32,662 nt of DNA from Dimorphilus gyrociliatus (taxonomy: Eukaryota; Annelida; Polychaeta; Dinophilidae), in assembly GCA_904063045.1 (NCBI GenBank), contig CAJFCJ010000126.1, positions 1-32,662 on the forward strand, read 5' to 3'. Positions 1-10,873 of the stretch are shown piece after piece. Positions within the stretch are counted from its first letter, which is position 1. Every line of letters begins with the position of its first letter. The notes beneath the pieces were generated by a model. It was not told the DNA's origin. It saw nothing but the letters and a program-made list of their open reading frames with translations, and did no database searches. A program made the translations under genes and the position numbers.

Positions 1-3000
1 AGTTGACTGGTTTGGTCATCTTGATACATCCCTTTCTTCTGTTGTATCTGAATCCCTTCTTGCATACACATCTGTATCCGAAAATGCCTCTTCTCATGCA
101 TCTTGCACCCTTGCATGGTTTCTTCAAACATGGGTTTGGTCTTGTGTATTTAACGCATCCCTTTTTACTGTTGTATCTGAATCCTCTCTACAGAGACATC
201 TGTAACCGAATCTTCCTCTTCTCACACATTTAGTTTTCTTACATGGGTCTTGGCACATGGATTATATTTCACACAGCCTTTAGCTCCGCGATAAATGAAT
301 CCTGGTCTACATAAACATTTGTATCCAGTGATACCTCTTCTGATGCATCTGGATTTTTTGCATGGTCTCTTCAAGCATGGGTTCTTTCCGTATTTAACGC
401 AGCCAATTTGGCGTTGTATCTGAATCCCTTCTTACATTGGCATCTGATTCTTCTACCCAAAGTCAAACATCTAGCATTTCCTATGCAAGAGTTCTTCTTG
501 CACAAGTTGACTGGTTTGGTCATCTTGATACATCCCTTTCTTCTGTTGTATCTGAATCCCTTCTTGCATACACATCTGTATCCGAAGAGTCCTCTTCTCA
601 TACATCTTGCACCCTTGCATGGTTTCTTCAAACATGGGTTTGGTCTTGTGTATTTAACGCATCCCTTTTTGCTATTGTATCTAAATCCTCTCTTGCACAA
701 ACATCTGTAACCAGAAAGACCTCTTCTCAAACATCTGGCTCCCTTGCATGGTCTCTTTGAACATGGTTCTTGTTGTATTTGATACAGCCTTTGTTCTGTT
801 GTAGAAGAGTCCCTTCTTGCAGACACATCTATATCCAGCAATACCTCTTCTGAGACATTTAGCTCCCTTACATGGTCTCTTCAAGCATGGGTTTGGTCTT
901 GTGTATTTCACACATCCCTTTTTGCCATAATATCTGAAGCCTGGTTTACAAAGACATCTATAACCGTTGAAACCTCTTCTCATACATCTGGCTCCCTTGC
1001 ATGGTTTCTTCAAGCATGGGTTGAAGTTGAATTTGACACAGCCTTTTTTGGCGTTGTATCTGAATCCTCTTCCACATTGACATCTGATTCTTCTGCCGAG
1101 AGATACACATCTAGCCTTTCCTTTGCAAGAATTCTTCTTGCACAATTGTGTAGCAGATCTCTTGCAAGATTTGGTTTTAGCATCAAGATGCTTCTTGGTG
1201 GACAAACACATCTATGACGTGAACCGATGTTGATACATCTTGCTTTTCCACATGGTTTTCTGGCACAAGGTCTGGACACACATCCAGCCTTTGCGCTATA
1301 ATATTGACTTCTCTTGCATACACATCTGTATCTAGTCAAACCACGACGGAAACATCTAGCTGGCTTTCTACATGGGTTGCTGTCACATGGGCTGGTCAAA
1401 GTTTTGACATCCCTTTGTTCTATAGTATTTTTGTCCAGATGGACAAATGCAACGGTATCCTTCTTCAAACCGAAACATCTAGCTCCACGTTTACATGGGT
1501 TCTTGGCACATAATTGGGCACTGTTACAAAGATGCAAGTGATAATGATATGTTCATTGTGGATTATTTGTATAATCCTTTAATGGTCTACTTACAGTCAG
1601 ATGTCTTTGGTGCAACTCTGAGAGAACTGGCCTTGTTTCCTGGTTTGATTACGTCGTATTCTCCTGTGGGAAACGGGCAATGGGATAACATATCCTCCCT
1701 TGTCGTACAATTCCCATGTTTTCTTGCCAATAACTTTCAATGATTCGACTCTATCTCCAAATTTCAATTCAGATAATTCTGGAGTATCCTTTTCAACGAC
1801 GATGAAATCTCCCTTGAAGTTTTCTTCATCGTACAAAATGATACCTTCTCTTGGCTCTTTCACTATCTTCGTACACAGCCTTTGGCTTCATCGTATTCGA
1901 AATCATCATCTTTGCAGGTACATTTGAAACCATTGGCGAGATCGGCGCATGTTGCTCCTGTTTTGCATGGGTTTGGTTTACAATTGTCAACGTCTTCTGG
2001 AGATCTCTGATAGATGAAACTTTGTCATCAGCACCGTATCTCTTCAAAGTTGGGTATTTTCCTTGCTTCAAGATGACCAATTCGTCTTCATATTTGTCGT
2101 CATCATAGAGTTGCCATCTCTGCCACCAAACACGATAGCGGATTCGGCAGTGTTATCACATCCGATTTGGGACAAATCTGGTACATCGTCCTTGACAACG
2201 CAACGTTTTCCCTTGAAGTTTTCTTCAGAGTAGAAAACGACTCCTTCCTTTGGATCTTCCTCTTTGTCATCATCGTCAGCATCATCATCGTCATCCAACG
2301 AAGAAGCAACACATCCCTTGAGTCTGTCGTATTCCATTCCTCGTCGTGGACATTTGCATTCGTAGAATTTTTCTGTGAGTTCACAAGTGGCTCCACCCTT
2401 GCAAATGTTGTTGATAGAACAGTAGTCTCTGAAGCATTCCTTTTCTCTCTTGATGAATCCCTTTTGCAGGTGAAACAGGAGTTCTTTTTGCAGGATTCTG
2501 TAAAGGTTATTAATGAATTTTATTGCAAATACAAAATAACCTGCTCCTACTATATTCTACTTACGTTCGCATGTCTTGACGGCAAGTTTAGGTTGAATTT
2601 TGACCAAATCTTCGAAATCTTCAATTTCCAATAAATGACTGTCGAATGGTTTGGAAGCAATGGCCTTCAATTCATCTTTGTCCAATCTCTTTCCAACACC
2701 AACAGCAAATGTTGTTACCTTTGCAGTTTAAGTGAATTAGCAGCAGCCAACGTGAGTCTCTTATTGTAAGATCTTCCATCTGTGACAACAATAGCAATGT
2801 GTGGTACATTCTTTCTTGCTGAAGCGAACGCTCTCTTAGCAGAAGTGAGAGCGCAGCTGTGTTGTTCCTCCTCTTGTGTATGGTGTGCTCAAGATGGCCT
2901 TAACAAGGCTCTGTTTGTTTGTGTACTTGGCAAAGGAGAATCTATTTCTAACGGAAGATGCGAATGTCATCAAACCAACACGAACATCTTTCTTTCCAAT

Positions 3001-6000
3001 CTTCATTTTGTTTACAACTTCGGCTGTGAATTTCTTGACTTCTTCAAAGTTATGAGCTCTGACAGATCCAGAAGCGTCCAAAACGAAAAGGATATCGGCT
3101 TCAGCGCCGCATCCATCTCCCATGTCTGGAACAGCAATACAACCCTTTCTCTTGTCATACACGTTTCCGATTGGGCAAGAGCATCTGTATCCACCACCAT
3201 AATTGATACATTTCGATCCTTCGACACAAATGTCTTTGTCTTCGCATTCATTGATGTCGATACATTTGTTGTTTTCTCTCTTGTATCCTCTTGGACATCT
3301 GATTGTTAGACCGTAATATGGTCTCAAAGAGCTGACCTTTGTTCTTGAAGACAAATTGATACAGTTTCCGGCGCGGGCGGCATAGGAGAAGTGTCTGAAG
3401 TATTTGCCGTTGTACAACAACCAGATTTTCTTTCCACTGACCATAACTGACTCGGCAGTGTTATCGAAAGGACCGAGGTTGGAGGAAGCAGAGTAGAATG
3501 TCTTTTGTTTTCCTTTACAGTCTCCATCATCGAAGAGAATGATTCTGTCACCACTTGGATTTTTGGTTTAGCACATCCGTTACGTGTGTAGACAAATCCA
3601 GCTGGACAAGCGCAAACGAAGCTGCTCTTTCTGTTCGAACACTTAGCATTTCCTCTACAACGTCCGGCTTTGAAGCAAGCATCGTAATCTGTGTGAAGAG
3701 AAAAAGTATGTATTGATTTTTGTCAAGTAGTGTTTGTGAATCGATCGCAATGTGACTCTCTCTATGACCTTCAATTATAACACTTACAGCATTTTCCATC
3801 AGATTCGTAATATCCTGGTCTGCATTTGATGCATTTCTTGCCGGATGGACATGCAGATTGACAGGCTCTTGAAGCAAGAGACAAATAGATACCACCCAAA
3901 GCATTGAAGTCGCTGGCGGCGAAAGAATGCTTTGCTGTTGGTTCGGAAGCCATGGCTTTCAATTCTCCAGCATCCAAGTTGTGTCCGATTCCAACAGAAA
4001 TCAATTTGACGGATTTGTCCTTAAGGATTTTCTGTAAAACATATAACGATAGAAATATATATTAATGCTAATGTCTATGAAGTGTTCCGAAAACTCACAT
4101 CAGCTTCTTGGATTGTTCTGCGGCGGTTGTTTGATCTTCCATCAGTGATTACAACAACGATTGTTGGAGTGTTCTTTCTGCTTTTTGGCAATACAGTCAT
4201 ACGAGTGAATTTCAAGGCTCTGTCAGTGGCAGTACCACCTCCTCTGTATCTGATTCTCAAAATGTTATCCAAGAGAGATTTCTTGCTGGAGTGTTTGTCC
4301 AAGTTGAATTCCAAGTAGGTTCTTGATTGGTATTTGACGACGGAAACACGCATGGCGTTTTTTCCAATAGTGAATTTAGAAGCAATGTTGTAGACAAATC
4401 TCTTCATTTTTTCAAAATTGTGAGATCCAACAGATCCGGAAGAATCCATGACGAAGACAATATCTGATTTGGAAGCACATCCTTCACCTAAATCGGGGAT
4501 CTTTTGACATCCATCTTGTGAGTCATACACTGTTCCTTGTGGACAAGCGCATCTGTATCCTCCTCTTTGGTTAACACATTTAGCTCCATGTTTGCATGGT
4601 TTAGTTTTACATTCGTCAATATCGACGCATTTCCCTTTCACCAATTTTGATCCTCTGCTGCATCTTGGAATGGAATATCTATTGCAAGAATTGTAAACAA
4701 CCTTCTTTCCATTCAACATGTAATAGGACATGCCGAATTTCTTTTGAATTGGGTATTTGACATTGTTGATCATGACCATCTTTTTGAGGTAGCTGCTCAT
4801 GGTTCCGATGCTACTGAAGAGGTTGAATGACGTCTTCTTGCCGTTGAGTGTGAAGTAGAATCTTCCCTTTTGTTTAACATCACGGATGACATTAATACGT
4901 TTCTTTCCATATTGGAAATAGTAGTTTGATCCTGATGGTCTCAAAGAGAAACTCTTGCCATTGATTCTCAATGATGCGGTTCTGATTGATGTTCTTGGTG
5001 GTGTTGTAAGACCGCCGAAAGAAAGTTTGACTTGGTAGTTTTTACCGTTAAAGTTCAATTTATATGTGTTTGGAGTAGTTGTTCTGTTCAAATAGAGGTT
5101 ATAGGTATAGCGGACTATTTGAATTTGTTAGGTGATTGAAACAGTAAGGTGACAAATTGTATTTACCTCATGAGACGGTATGTCTTCTTTGCAAAGTAAA
5201 AGATCCAATGACTTCCGGAACGTGTGAGGGAGAATGATTTTCCACCAATTCTGAGTGTAGGTGTAGCTCTTCTTTGGGCAACACAGGCTCTGTTTCTTGT
5301 GTAGTATTTTCTTCCTCCTCTGTAGAAGTAGTAAGATCTTCCGCTTCCTCTATTTAATGTGTATCTGTATTTGCTTCCCAAAAGATAACTGTAGGAAGAG
5401 AATGGTTTGTAATGAATTGTCGTGGTTATGTTTTGAAAGGGTTGGGTGGAATGATTTTACTAACGTTTTGCTTCCGAGACCGATTGGTTTCATATTTTTG
5501 TCTACGTAAACCTTGCGTTTGCTCTTTCCGTAAATGAAGTAATAGCGACTTCCCTCCAGGCGTAATTGAAATTTCATACCTCCGTAGTAGAGATATTTGA
5601 CGCTGCTCTTCATCATTGATGAGATCTGAGAAGAAGTGTACCAAACCTTTTTGTTGTTTTTCAAAATGTAGTATTTCAAGCCATTTTTGTATAGACGGTA
5701 TCTGACGCCACCGATCATAATGTATCTGATACTGGCACCAGTAGTCTTTCCACGTCTGTTCAAGTAGATGGCTTTTCCGTTGATGATGTAATAATAACGG
5801 CCGCTCTTTGATTTGCGGAGTTCGTATTTCTTACCACCAATTCTGATGTATCTCTTGTAACTGGAGCGTTTGATGATTGTTTTCTTTGTATAGGTGACTT
5901 TTCTGTTACCAAAAGAAACGTATCTCTTGAGAGCTCCAATTCTGAAGAACCATCTACTTCCTTCTTTTTGTAGAAGGTAACGTTTTCCCCCGTAGATGTA

Positions 6001-6409
6001 GTATCTGTGAAAGATGAAGTATAGGAATGAGAGGAAATCATTGAAGGTTTCACTCGATAAAGGGAATAATGGGATATGGAAGAGAGGCATTACTTTACCT
6101 TCTATAAGAAACAAAACGCTTCTGTGTTGTTTTCTTACTGGTAGAGTATTTCCAGTAATTAACATAGAAGGTTCTACTTCCGATTTTATAGAAGTATCTA
6201 CCATCTTTAGCTTTTTGGATCAAATATTTATTTGTTCCATTTCTGAAGTAAGTTTTCGATTCAAATGTCTTGTAATATTTTGTTGGTCTAATGGTTTTTT
6301 TCAGGATAGAGCGTCCAACCGTTTCAGAGTCTGTTGGACTTTTCAATATAAGAGCTCCAGCTGTTGCTGCTAAGAGCACGATAAGGCAAAGCCGAGGTAT
6401 CGGCAGCAT
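1..6409 (-). CDS. Giant secreted EGF/VWA/crystallin protein, copy A (partial, frame-broken)
   Basis: This is the 5' part of the gene seen complete as copy B. By alignment the exons are 6099-6409, 5465-6004, 5167-5388, 4099-5083, 3788-4031, 2565-3688, 1595-2497 and 1-1520; the last is cut by the window edge. The start ATG is followed by a hydrophobic signal peptide of about 19 residues, then Tyr/Lys/Arg-rich repeats, an EGF, VWA 1, crystallin and EGF modules, VWA 2, and EGF domains 1-12 of the terminal array. Exons 1-5 are intact. Exon 6 is 4 nt and exon 7 is 6 nt shorter than in copy B, and exon 8 has about eight more losses. Each loss is a single base, mostly within a short run (for example near 2735, 2855, 3560, 1664, 1867, 2000, 2120 and 2466). 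Copy-specific variants match copy C, so this is probably the same locus seen again with read errors, not a decayed pseudogene. Confidence 0.85.
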
Positions 6410-6441
6410 ATTTGTTTGCAGGTTGTTGTTATCTAAGTTAC

Positions 6442-6497
6442 CTGAAATGATGAAAATTTTTAAGTTAATTCTGCTTTTGCTTTTTCGTTATACATAC
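6442..6497 (-). other. 5'UTR intron of copy A
   Basis: A G|GTATGTA donor (intron starts at 6497) and a TTTCAG acceptor (ends at 6442) define a 56 bp intron between the predicted start site and the ATG at 6409. The leader exon would be about 6498-6555. The prediction rests on splice-site sequence only; the other promoters in the window have an intron in the same place. Confidence 0.55.
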
Positions 6498-6548
6498 CGG
6501 AGTCGAAAGTATATTTCGGCTCTGATGTTTTTACTCGATATCGTTTTG

Positions 6549-6610
6549 GTCGAGTGACAAAGATTTTTGAACTTTCTGTGATTTATATAGTTTTTTAATA
6601 TTTGTTTAAC
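6549..6610 (-). promoter_or_regulatory. Core promoter of copy A: forkhead-like element, TATA box, start-site motif
   Basis: Read on the minus strand, a TTAAACAAA element (plus-strand TTTGTTTAA from 6601) is followed by TATATAAA (6582-6589). TTGTCACTCGAC (6549-6560) begins 29 bp after the first T of the TATA box. The transcription start is probably the A of GTCA at about 6555. The same three elements with near-identical spacing precede the small EGF gene and copy B. The forkhead assignment rests only on the core sequence. Confidence 0.7.
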
Positions 6611-8001
6611 ATGTTCGTTAGCACTCCTTTCTCCATATTTTTTTAATTGATTAGAAAGATGTGGCGTCTATTTTTGAACATTTTACATCTGTGTCTAAAA
6701 ATAGAGATTCAATTTTATATACTCTTTTAAAGCAGTTTGTGAAAGGTCATAGTCTAATAGACTTTTTGTTCACAGTGAAATAGTTTTTTAGTAAAGGTTT
6801 GTTTTTTGTTACCCTTTTTCTTTACGTGTGATGTTTGTTGCTATGACTGTCTTTCTTATGTTTATTGTAATGATTTTGCAATGTTCTTTTTTACGTCGAA
6901 AATTATATTATTTCCTTTTTTGTGTTGAAATATAGATTGTTTTAGAAAACTCCTTTGTTCAGTTAATGATCTTTTTGATAAGTTCTGTATCATAACAGCC
7001 TTTCATTGATACTAGATGTTGATCAAGCCTATTAAGGAATTGGTTTTTATTTAGAAATATTTATCTTGAATTAGCAGACGTATTAGAAACGGGAAAATTT
7101 GGAAGAATATGTTGAAATTCTTAAGAAGTTTGAAGGGAACATTACATTGTTCACATGATATTATCGAGTTTTTGTCCAATAAAGCAATGTGATATATGCA
7201 ATAACCGTAATTTGAGATAGCTGTAAACTTAATGGCAGATTAGCGTATATAACTCATGCTTAACTGTCTCGAAATGAGCTACATTTACAAGTGCAGACGT
7301 TATTGGATGAAATTAGAAAGTTTACTCCTTTAAGTAAGTTTTCAACTACATAAAATACTATTAAGAGTCATTAAAGATTTTAATTACTAGTATTTAGTCG
7401 TTAAACCGTTGATAACATCAGTATTATAAAAATTAGTAACTTGTGACTGTATGTGAAAAACTTAGGTTCGAATACTCTCAAGATAATACGTTTTTTCTTT
7501 TTGTTTTCATACTATGATTTACTACTTAACACTATTATTTAATTTAATGGTTAATAGTGATTCTGATTTCTCAAGTATTATAACAAATAAACTCTTTATA
7601 ATAAAATTATCTTAAACTGTTAAATTTGCATATTTTCTACTTTTTCGCAGAGATAAGGCGCTTTTTAAAACTAAATGTTAATACTAAAGCAAACATTGGT
7701 ATGAGAAGACATTAGCCTAATCCTTTTTGAGAATTGTCCATGTTTTCTCAACTTTGCTCTCCATTATGGTGAACTTGTGCTCATTATACACGATTACTAG
7801 ACAATATTCTACAGGAGATTTTTTTGTTCTTATTGCTAAAATGCTTTCAAGAAATCGCCTATTCTATTTATTAAATATTCTGATAACTTTTAAATAAAAA
7901 CACATTTCAAACAAAAGTTTAATATGCTTCAGTAAATTTTTAGTATTTGAACAGGATATAATTCAGTTTCCCACAATGAATAACTGAAGTTGTACATTTC
8001 A
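6611..8001. other. AT-rich spacer between copy A and the small EGF gene
   Basis: About 1.4 kb of AT-rich sequence lies upstream of copy A and beyond the end of the small gene. I see no open frame with protein-like composition, no RNA gene and no mobile-element ends. Positions up to 7872 reappear at 31406-32662 with a few one-base losses. Confidence 0.6.
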
Positions 8002-8007
8002 TTTATT
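8002..8007 (-). terminator. Poly(A) signal of the small EGF gene
   Basis: AATAAA on the minus strand, 48 nt beyond the TAA stop at 8055-8057. This is a normal place for a short 3'UTR. No other AATAAA lies closer. Confidence 0.55.
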
Positions 8008-8054
8008 CAAAACTTTTATATTATTAAGTGATGTAATTTCTATTTAGCATTGAG

Positions 8055-9017
8055 TTATATCACATCTGTTGTTAGTTCTGTTGTTGGTACTTCAGTAGTT
8101 GGTAGTTCAGTAGTTGGTAGTTCAGTAGTTGGTAGTTCAGTAGTTGGTAGTTCAGTTGTTGGAACTTCAGTTGTTGGTAGTTCAGTAGTTGGAACTTCAG
8201 TAGTTGGTACTTCAGTTGTTGGTAGTTCAGTAGTTGGTAGTTCAGTTGTTGGCAGTTCAGTGGTTGGAACTTCAGTTGTTGGCAGTTCAGTGGTTGGAAC
8301 TTCAGTTGTTGGTACTTCAGTTGTTGGTACTTCAGTTGTTGGCAGTTCAGTGGTTGGAACTTCAGTAGTTGGTACTTCAGTAGTTGGTACTTCAGTTGTT
8401 GGTACTTCAGTTGTTGGTAGTTCAGTTGTTGGTACTTCAGTTGTTGGTACTTCAGTAGTTGGTACTTCAGTAGTTGGTACTTCAGTTGTTGGTACTTCAG
8501 TTGTTGGTAGTTCAGTTGTTGTTACTTCAGATGTAGTTGTGTGATGTTTTTTAATACATCCGTAGAAGTAGAGATATTTATATCCATCTGGGCAAACACA
8601 CTTGTAAAAGTAACCTTTAGGTACGCATTTGGAGATTCCTCTACATCTGTTTCGACTACAGGCATTTATACATCCCCTAAAATGGCTATAGTATTCACCA
8701 TTTTTACAGATGCATGTATATCCATAGGCTCCTCGTCTTTTGCATACTGCATTTCGACATGGTTGGTAGTTGCAAGGGTTGAAATTGTTTTTAACACAGC
8801 CTAGGTTTGTCTTGTAGACGTAACCTGGGTAGCATAAACACCTAAACCTGCTCCAACCATAGGAAAAGCAAATACCCTTTTTGCATGGATTATTACGACA
8901 AGGGTTATGATAGGAGACGAAGTGTGAATTGCTATGCTTGTAACTAGGACTGTTGGAATGGGCTGCAACAATTGCAACTAAAAGAAAAAGTTGGCATATT
9001 TTAAAAATCGGCCACAT
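8055..9017 (-). CDS. Small secreted protein: signal peptide, three EGF domains, Thr/Pro-rich tail
   Basis: An uninterrupted frame of 320 residues with ATG at 9015-9017. Residues 1 to about 19 are a hydrophobic signal peptide ending AIVAA. Three basic EGF-like domains follow at about residues 38-145. Each has six cysteines in the C-x4-C-x(3-5)-C-x(7-8)-C-x-C-x10-C pattern and is rich in Tyr, Lys and Arg. From about residue 160 to the end the chain is nearly pure PTTEV/PTTEL repeats, which are potential O-glycosylation sites as in mucins. The layout is a miniature of the last exon of copies B and C, and the promoter has the same elements, so it is probably co-expressed and may form part of the same secreted matrix or adhesive. 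No orthologue recognised. The frame is clean, but nothing excludes allelic change in repeat number. Confidence 0.88.
   Translation of the reverse strand: MWPIFKICQLFLLVAIVAAHSNSPSYKHSNSHFVSYHNPCRNNPCKKGICFSYGWSRFRCLCYPGYVYKTNLGCVKNNFNPCNYQPCRNAVCKRRGAYGYTCICKNGEYYSHFRGCINACSRNRCRGISKCVPKGYFYKCVCPDGYKYLYFYGCIKKHHTTTSEVTTTELPTTEVPTTEVPTTEVPTTEVPTTEVPTTELPTTEVPTTEVPTTEVPTTEVPTTELPTTEVPTTEVPTTEVPTTELPTTEVPTTELPTTELPTTELPTTEVPTTEVPTTELPTTEVPTTELPTTELPTTELPTTELPTTEVPTTELTTDVI
8058..8540 (-). repeat. 15-bp coding minisatellite (PTTEV/PTTEL)
   Basis: Around 30 tandem copies of a 15-bp unit encode P-T-T-E-(V/L). Units differ mainly at the V/L codon and at third positions (gtt/gta for the proline-threonine side on the plus strand). 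The perfect reading frame of the protein is on the minus strand. The long plus-strand frame of repeated VVGSS/VVGTS is its shadow. Copy number is likely to vary between alleles. Confidence 0.9.
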
Positions 9018-9034
9018 CTCTTCTTATAGGATAT

Positions 9035-9099
9035 CTGAATAAAAGATTTAAAAAGAATTATTAAAGTATTAAACAAATTATCTAATATGTAACACTTAC
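9035..9099 (-). other. 5'UTR intron of the small EGF gene
   Basis: An ACA|GTAAGTG donor (intron starts at 9099) and a TTTATTCAG acceptor (ends at 9035) give a 65 bp intron just before the ATG at 9017. The leader exon would run from about 9157 to 9100. The position matches the leader introns predicted for copies A, B and C. Confidence 0.6.
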
Positions 9100-9150
9100 T
9101 GTAAAAACTTGAGTTTTAAGTTTCCTTAGTAACTTTTACCTTGATTCTGA

Positions 9151-9206
9151 GTCAAGTGACAATATTTTCATACAAATTTCAGGCTTTTATACATTTTTTT
9201 GTTTAA
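9151..9206 (-). promoter_or_regulatory. Core promoter of the small EGF gene
   Basis: On the minus strand, a TTAAACAAA element (9198-9206) is followed by TATAAAAG (9184-9191). TTGTCACTTGAC (9151-9162) begins exactly 29 bp after the first T of the TATA box, the same spacing as in copy A. The start-site motif differs from that of copy A by one base (CTTGAC against CTCGAC). Confidence 0.7.
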
Positions 9207-9209
9207 TCA

Positions 9210-10677
9210 ATATGCTGTTGAACATTTTGTTACATACATTTTTTGTATTGATATACAATATTACACAATCGATATATTAAAAATTCTTATCAAATATCAA
9301 TTATATTTCAACAAAATGTTTTAATATTTCAAGTTTAATATATTATTTAAAAGAAGCAAGCGAAAACGTTACTAATAATTGGGCGTTTGACGTTTATTTG
9401 CGTCATTATAATCATAGAATATATATTAATCTATAAAAAAAAAGGAATTATTGAGTAATGTAAAGGAATTTTTAAATATCAAATTTTACTTTTATTTACA
9501 AAAGATGTTGAAGAAAATTTTTTGTTTACATTGTAATAAATCTTTTCCGGTGTACCAACATAACGATTTATTTTATAAACTATGTGTTATATTTATTATT
9601 ACGGATAAAGATTAAATTCTCCATTCAATTAATAATTTATTCAGTTAACGTATATTATCCAAGATATGACTTGCTACTATTTTTCATTAAAATTACCTTT
9701 TTTTTATATTTTATTATGTATTTACTTAATACTCTCTTTAAAATTGTTTGTTATACAATTTATTAATCAATAGTGATAACCAGAGTTTAATTGTCGAAAG
9801 AGATTCTTTACATTATAATAAATTTCAACCTAAAGGTTTTTAGGTATATATGTTATTTCCAATCTGTTTTCTTAATTATAACCGAATAATGAATATTAAT
9901 TAAATTTTATGCTAATTACATAATTATACTATTTCTCGTCCATTTTAATAACGGTCATTTATGTGAGTGCAAAAACGTACACTTTGTAATAGTTTTCATC
10001 TCTCTAAATACTGCATTAGTTTCTCTTAAACCATAGCTAGTCATGACTTGATAGATAGGAACAACTTTATTTAAAAAAGCTCATTTAATCAATCTATAAA
10101 CTAGAGCATCCTATAAACTATGAATGCGTATAATAATATGGAAAACCTGACAAAAGAAATAATGAAAACGATCAATTTTAATCAAGAATTCGTTACTATT
10201 TTACTGATTTGAGAGATGATCATGCCTTGTTCTAATAATATTTTATGCTATGAATAGGAAACACATCCAGCATCAAAGGCATTTAAAATTTAATCAATCA
10301 TATGATTTACATTATAAATTAGCACTTTACTTTTGCTGTACTTCCTAACATTTTAAGCGATATTGCCACCGAAAACAACTCTACTGCAAAATGACCGCAT
10401 AAAGATGCAAGAAAGACAACAAAACATGTTCAGCTACCAAGTGTTATAAATTCCCAGTTACAGATAAAAAAAATTAAACAACTAAGTGAAAAAAAGTTCG
10501 ATACAATTTCTCCTAATATTGAAGAATTTTGAGGCGTTAAATAAAGAAACAGATTACAAAAAAAGGTTATTATTCTTTTCAAGTTAAATTCCGCTCTTTG
10601 ATAACCATAGAAAAAAAGAATACAACACAAATAAAAACATGCCACTGATTAAATAATAGTTATTTCTAACCACATTT
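9210..10677. other. AT-rich spacer between the small gene and copy B
   Basis: About 1.5 kb of very AT-rich sequence with scattered poly-A and poly-T runs. The short open frames at 9584-9766 and 10430-10645 have the low-complexity Leu/Ile/Phe/Tyr content expected from AT-rich noise, so I do not call them genes. No RNA gene, inverted repeat or mobile element seen. Confidence 0.6.
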
Positions 10678-10723
10678 CTTTATTAGTCAAACAATTCCTT
10701 TTCAAATACTTCTATGAGTAATA

Positions 10724-10729
10724 TTTATT
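10724..10729 (-). terminator. Candidate poly(A) signal of copy B
   Basis: AATAAA on the minus strand about 145 nt beyond the TAA stop (10874-10876). A second AATAAA lies at 10679-10684. In AT-rich DNA such hexamers are common, so the choice is tentative. Confidence 0.4.
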
Positions 10730-10873
10730 AAATAAGATAAGTAACACTATTTTATACTAATCAAGAACTCCATCAATAAAACCAAATGATTGCTTCAAAA
10801 TAAGTATATTCTATCAAAAGTCAATAATTTTAAAACAATAAATATAAAGCACAGACACGAAATTTAAATCAAA

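Larger units (their letters stand above)
1..7872. repeat. Terminal direct repeat, left copy (matches 24777-32662)
   Basis: The first 7.9 kb aligns to the last 7.9 kb in the same orientation. The copies share variants that copy B lacks: Val instead of Leu in the signal peptide, Thr instead of Ala in KK(T/A)IRP, the EGF residues near 120-180 and 600-730, and the whole promoter. They differ only by small indels, mostly one-base losses in short runs: in the left copy below about 3560, in the right copy above about 31185. Confidence 0.9.

Noticed and set aside
371-1537. Several overlapping minus-strand frames in copy A that look like separate short EGF genes
   Set aside because: They are pieces of one exon split by one-base losses; the intact exon is seen at 10874-14895 and 22321-26306.
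5350-6204. Minus-strand 284-residue frame starting inside exon 1 intron (also 18735-19589 and 30146-31000)
   Set aside because: It reads through two introns. Splice sites and frame phases show that only the middle part is coding.
1-6409. Copy A as a true pseudogene
   Set aside because: All breaks are one-base losses limited to the window end, with no premature substitutions, and the same pattern occurs at the opposite end in the repeated spacer.
8050-8544. CRISPR-like regular repetition
   Set aside because: Units are 15 bp, contiguous, without spacers, and encode a Thr/Pro repeat in frame with a signal-peptide protein.
9584-9766. Small plus-strand gene of 60 residues in the spacer
   Set aside because: Composition is AT-driven Leu/Ile/Phe/Tyr, with no start context, no splice signals and no conserved feature.
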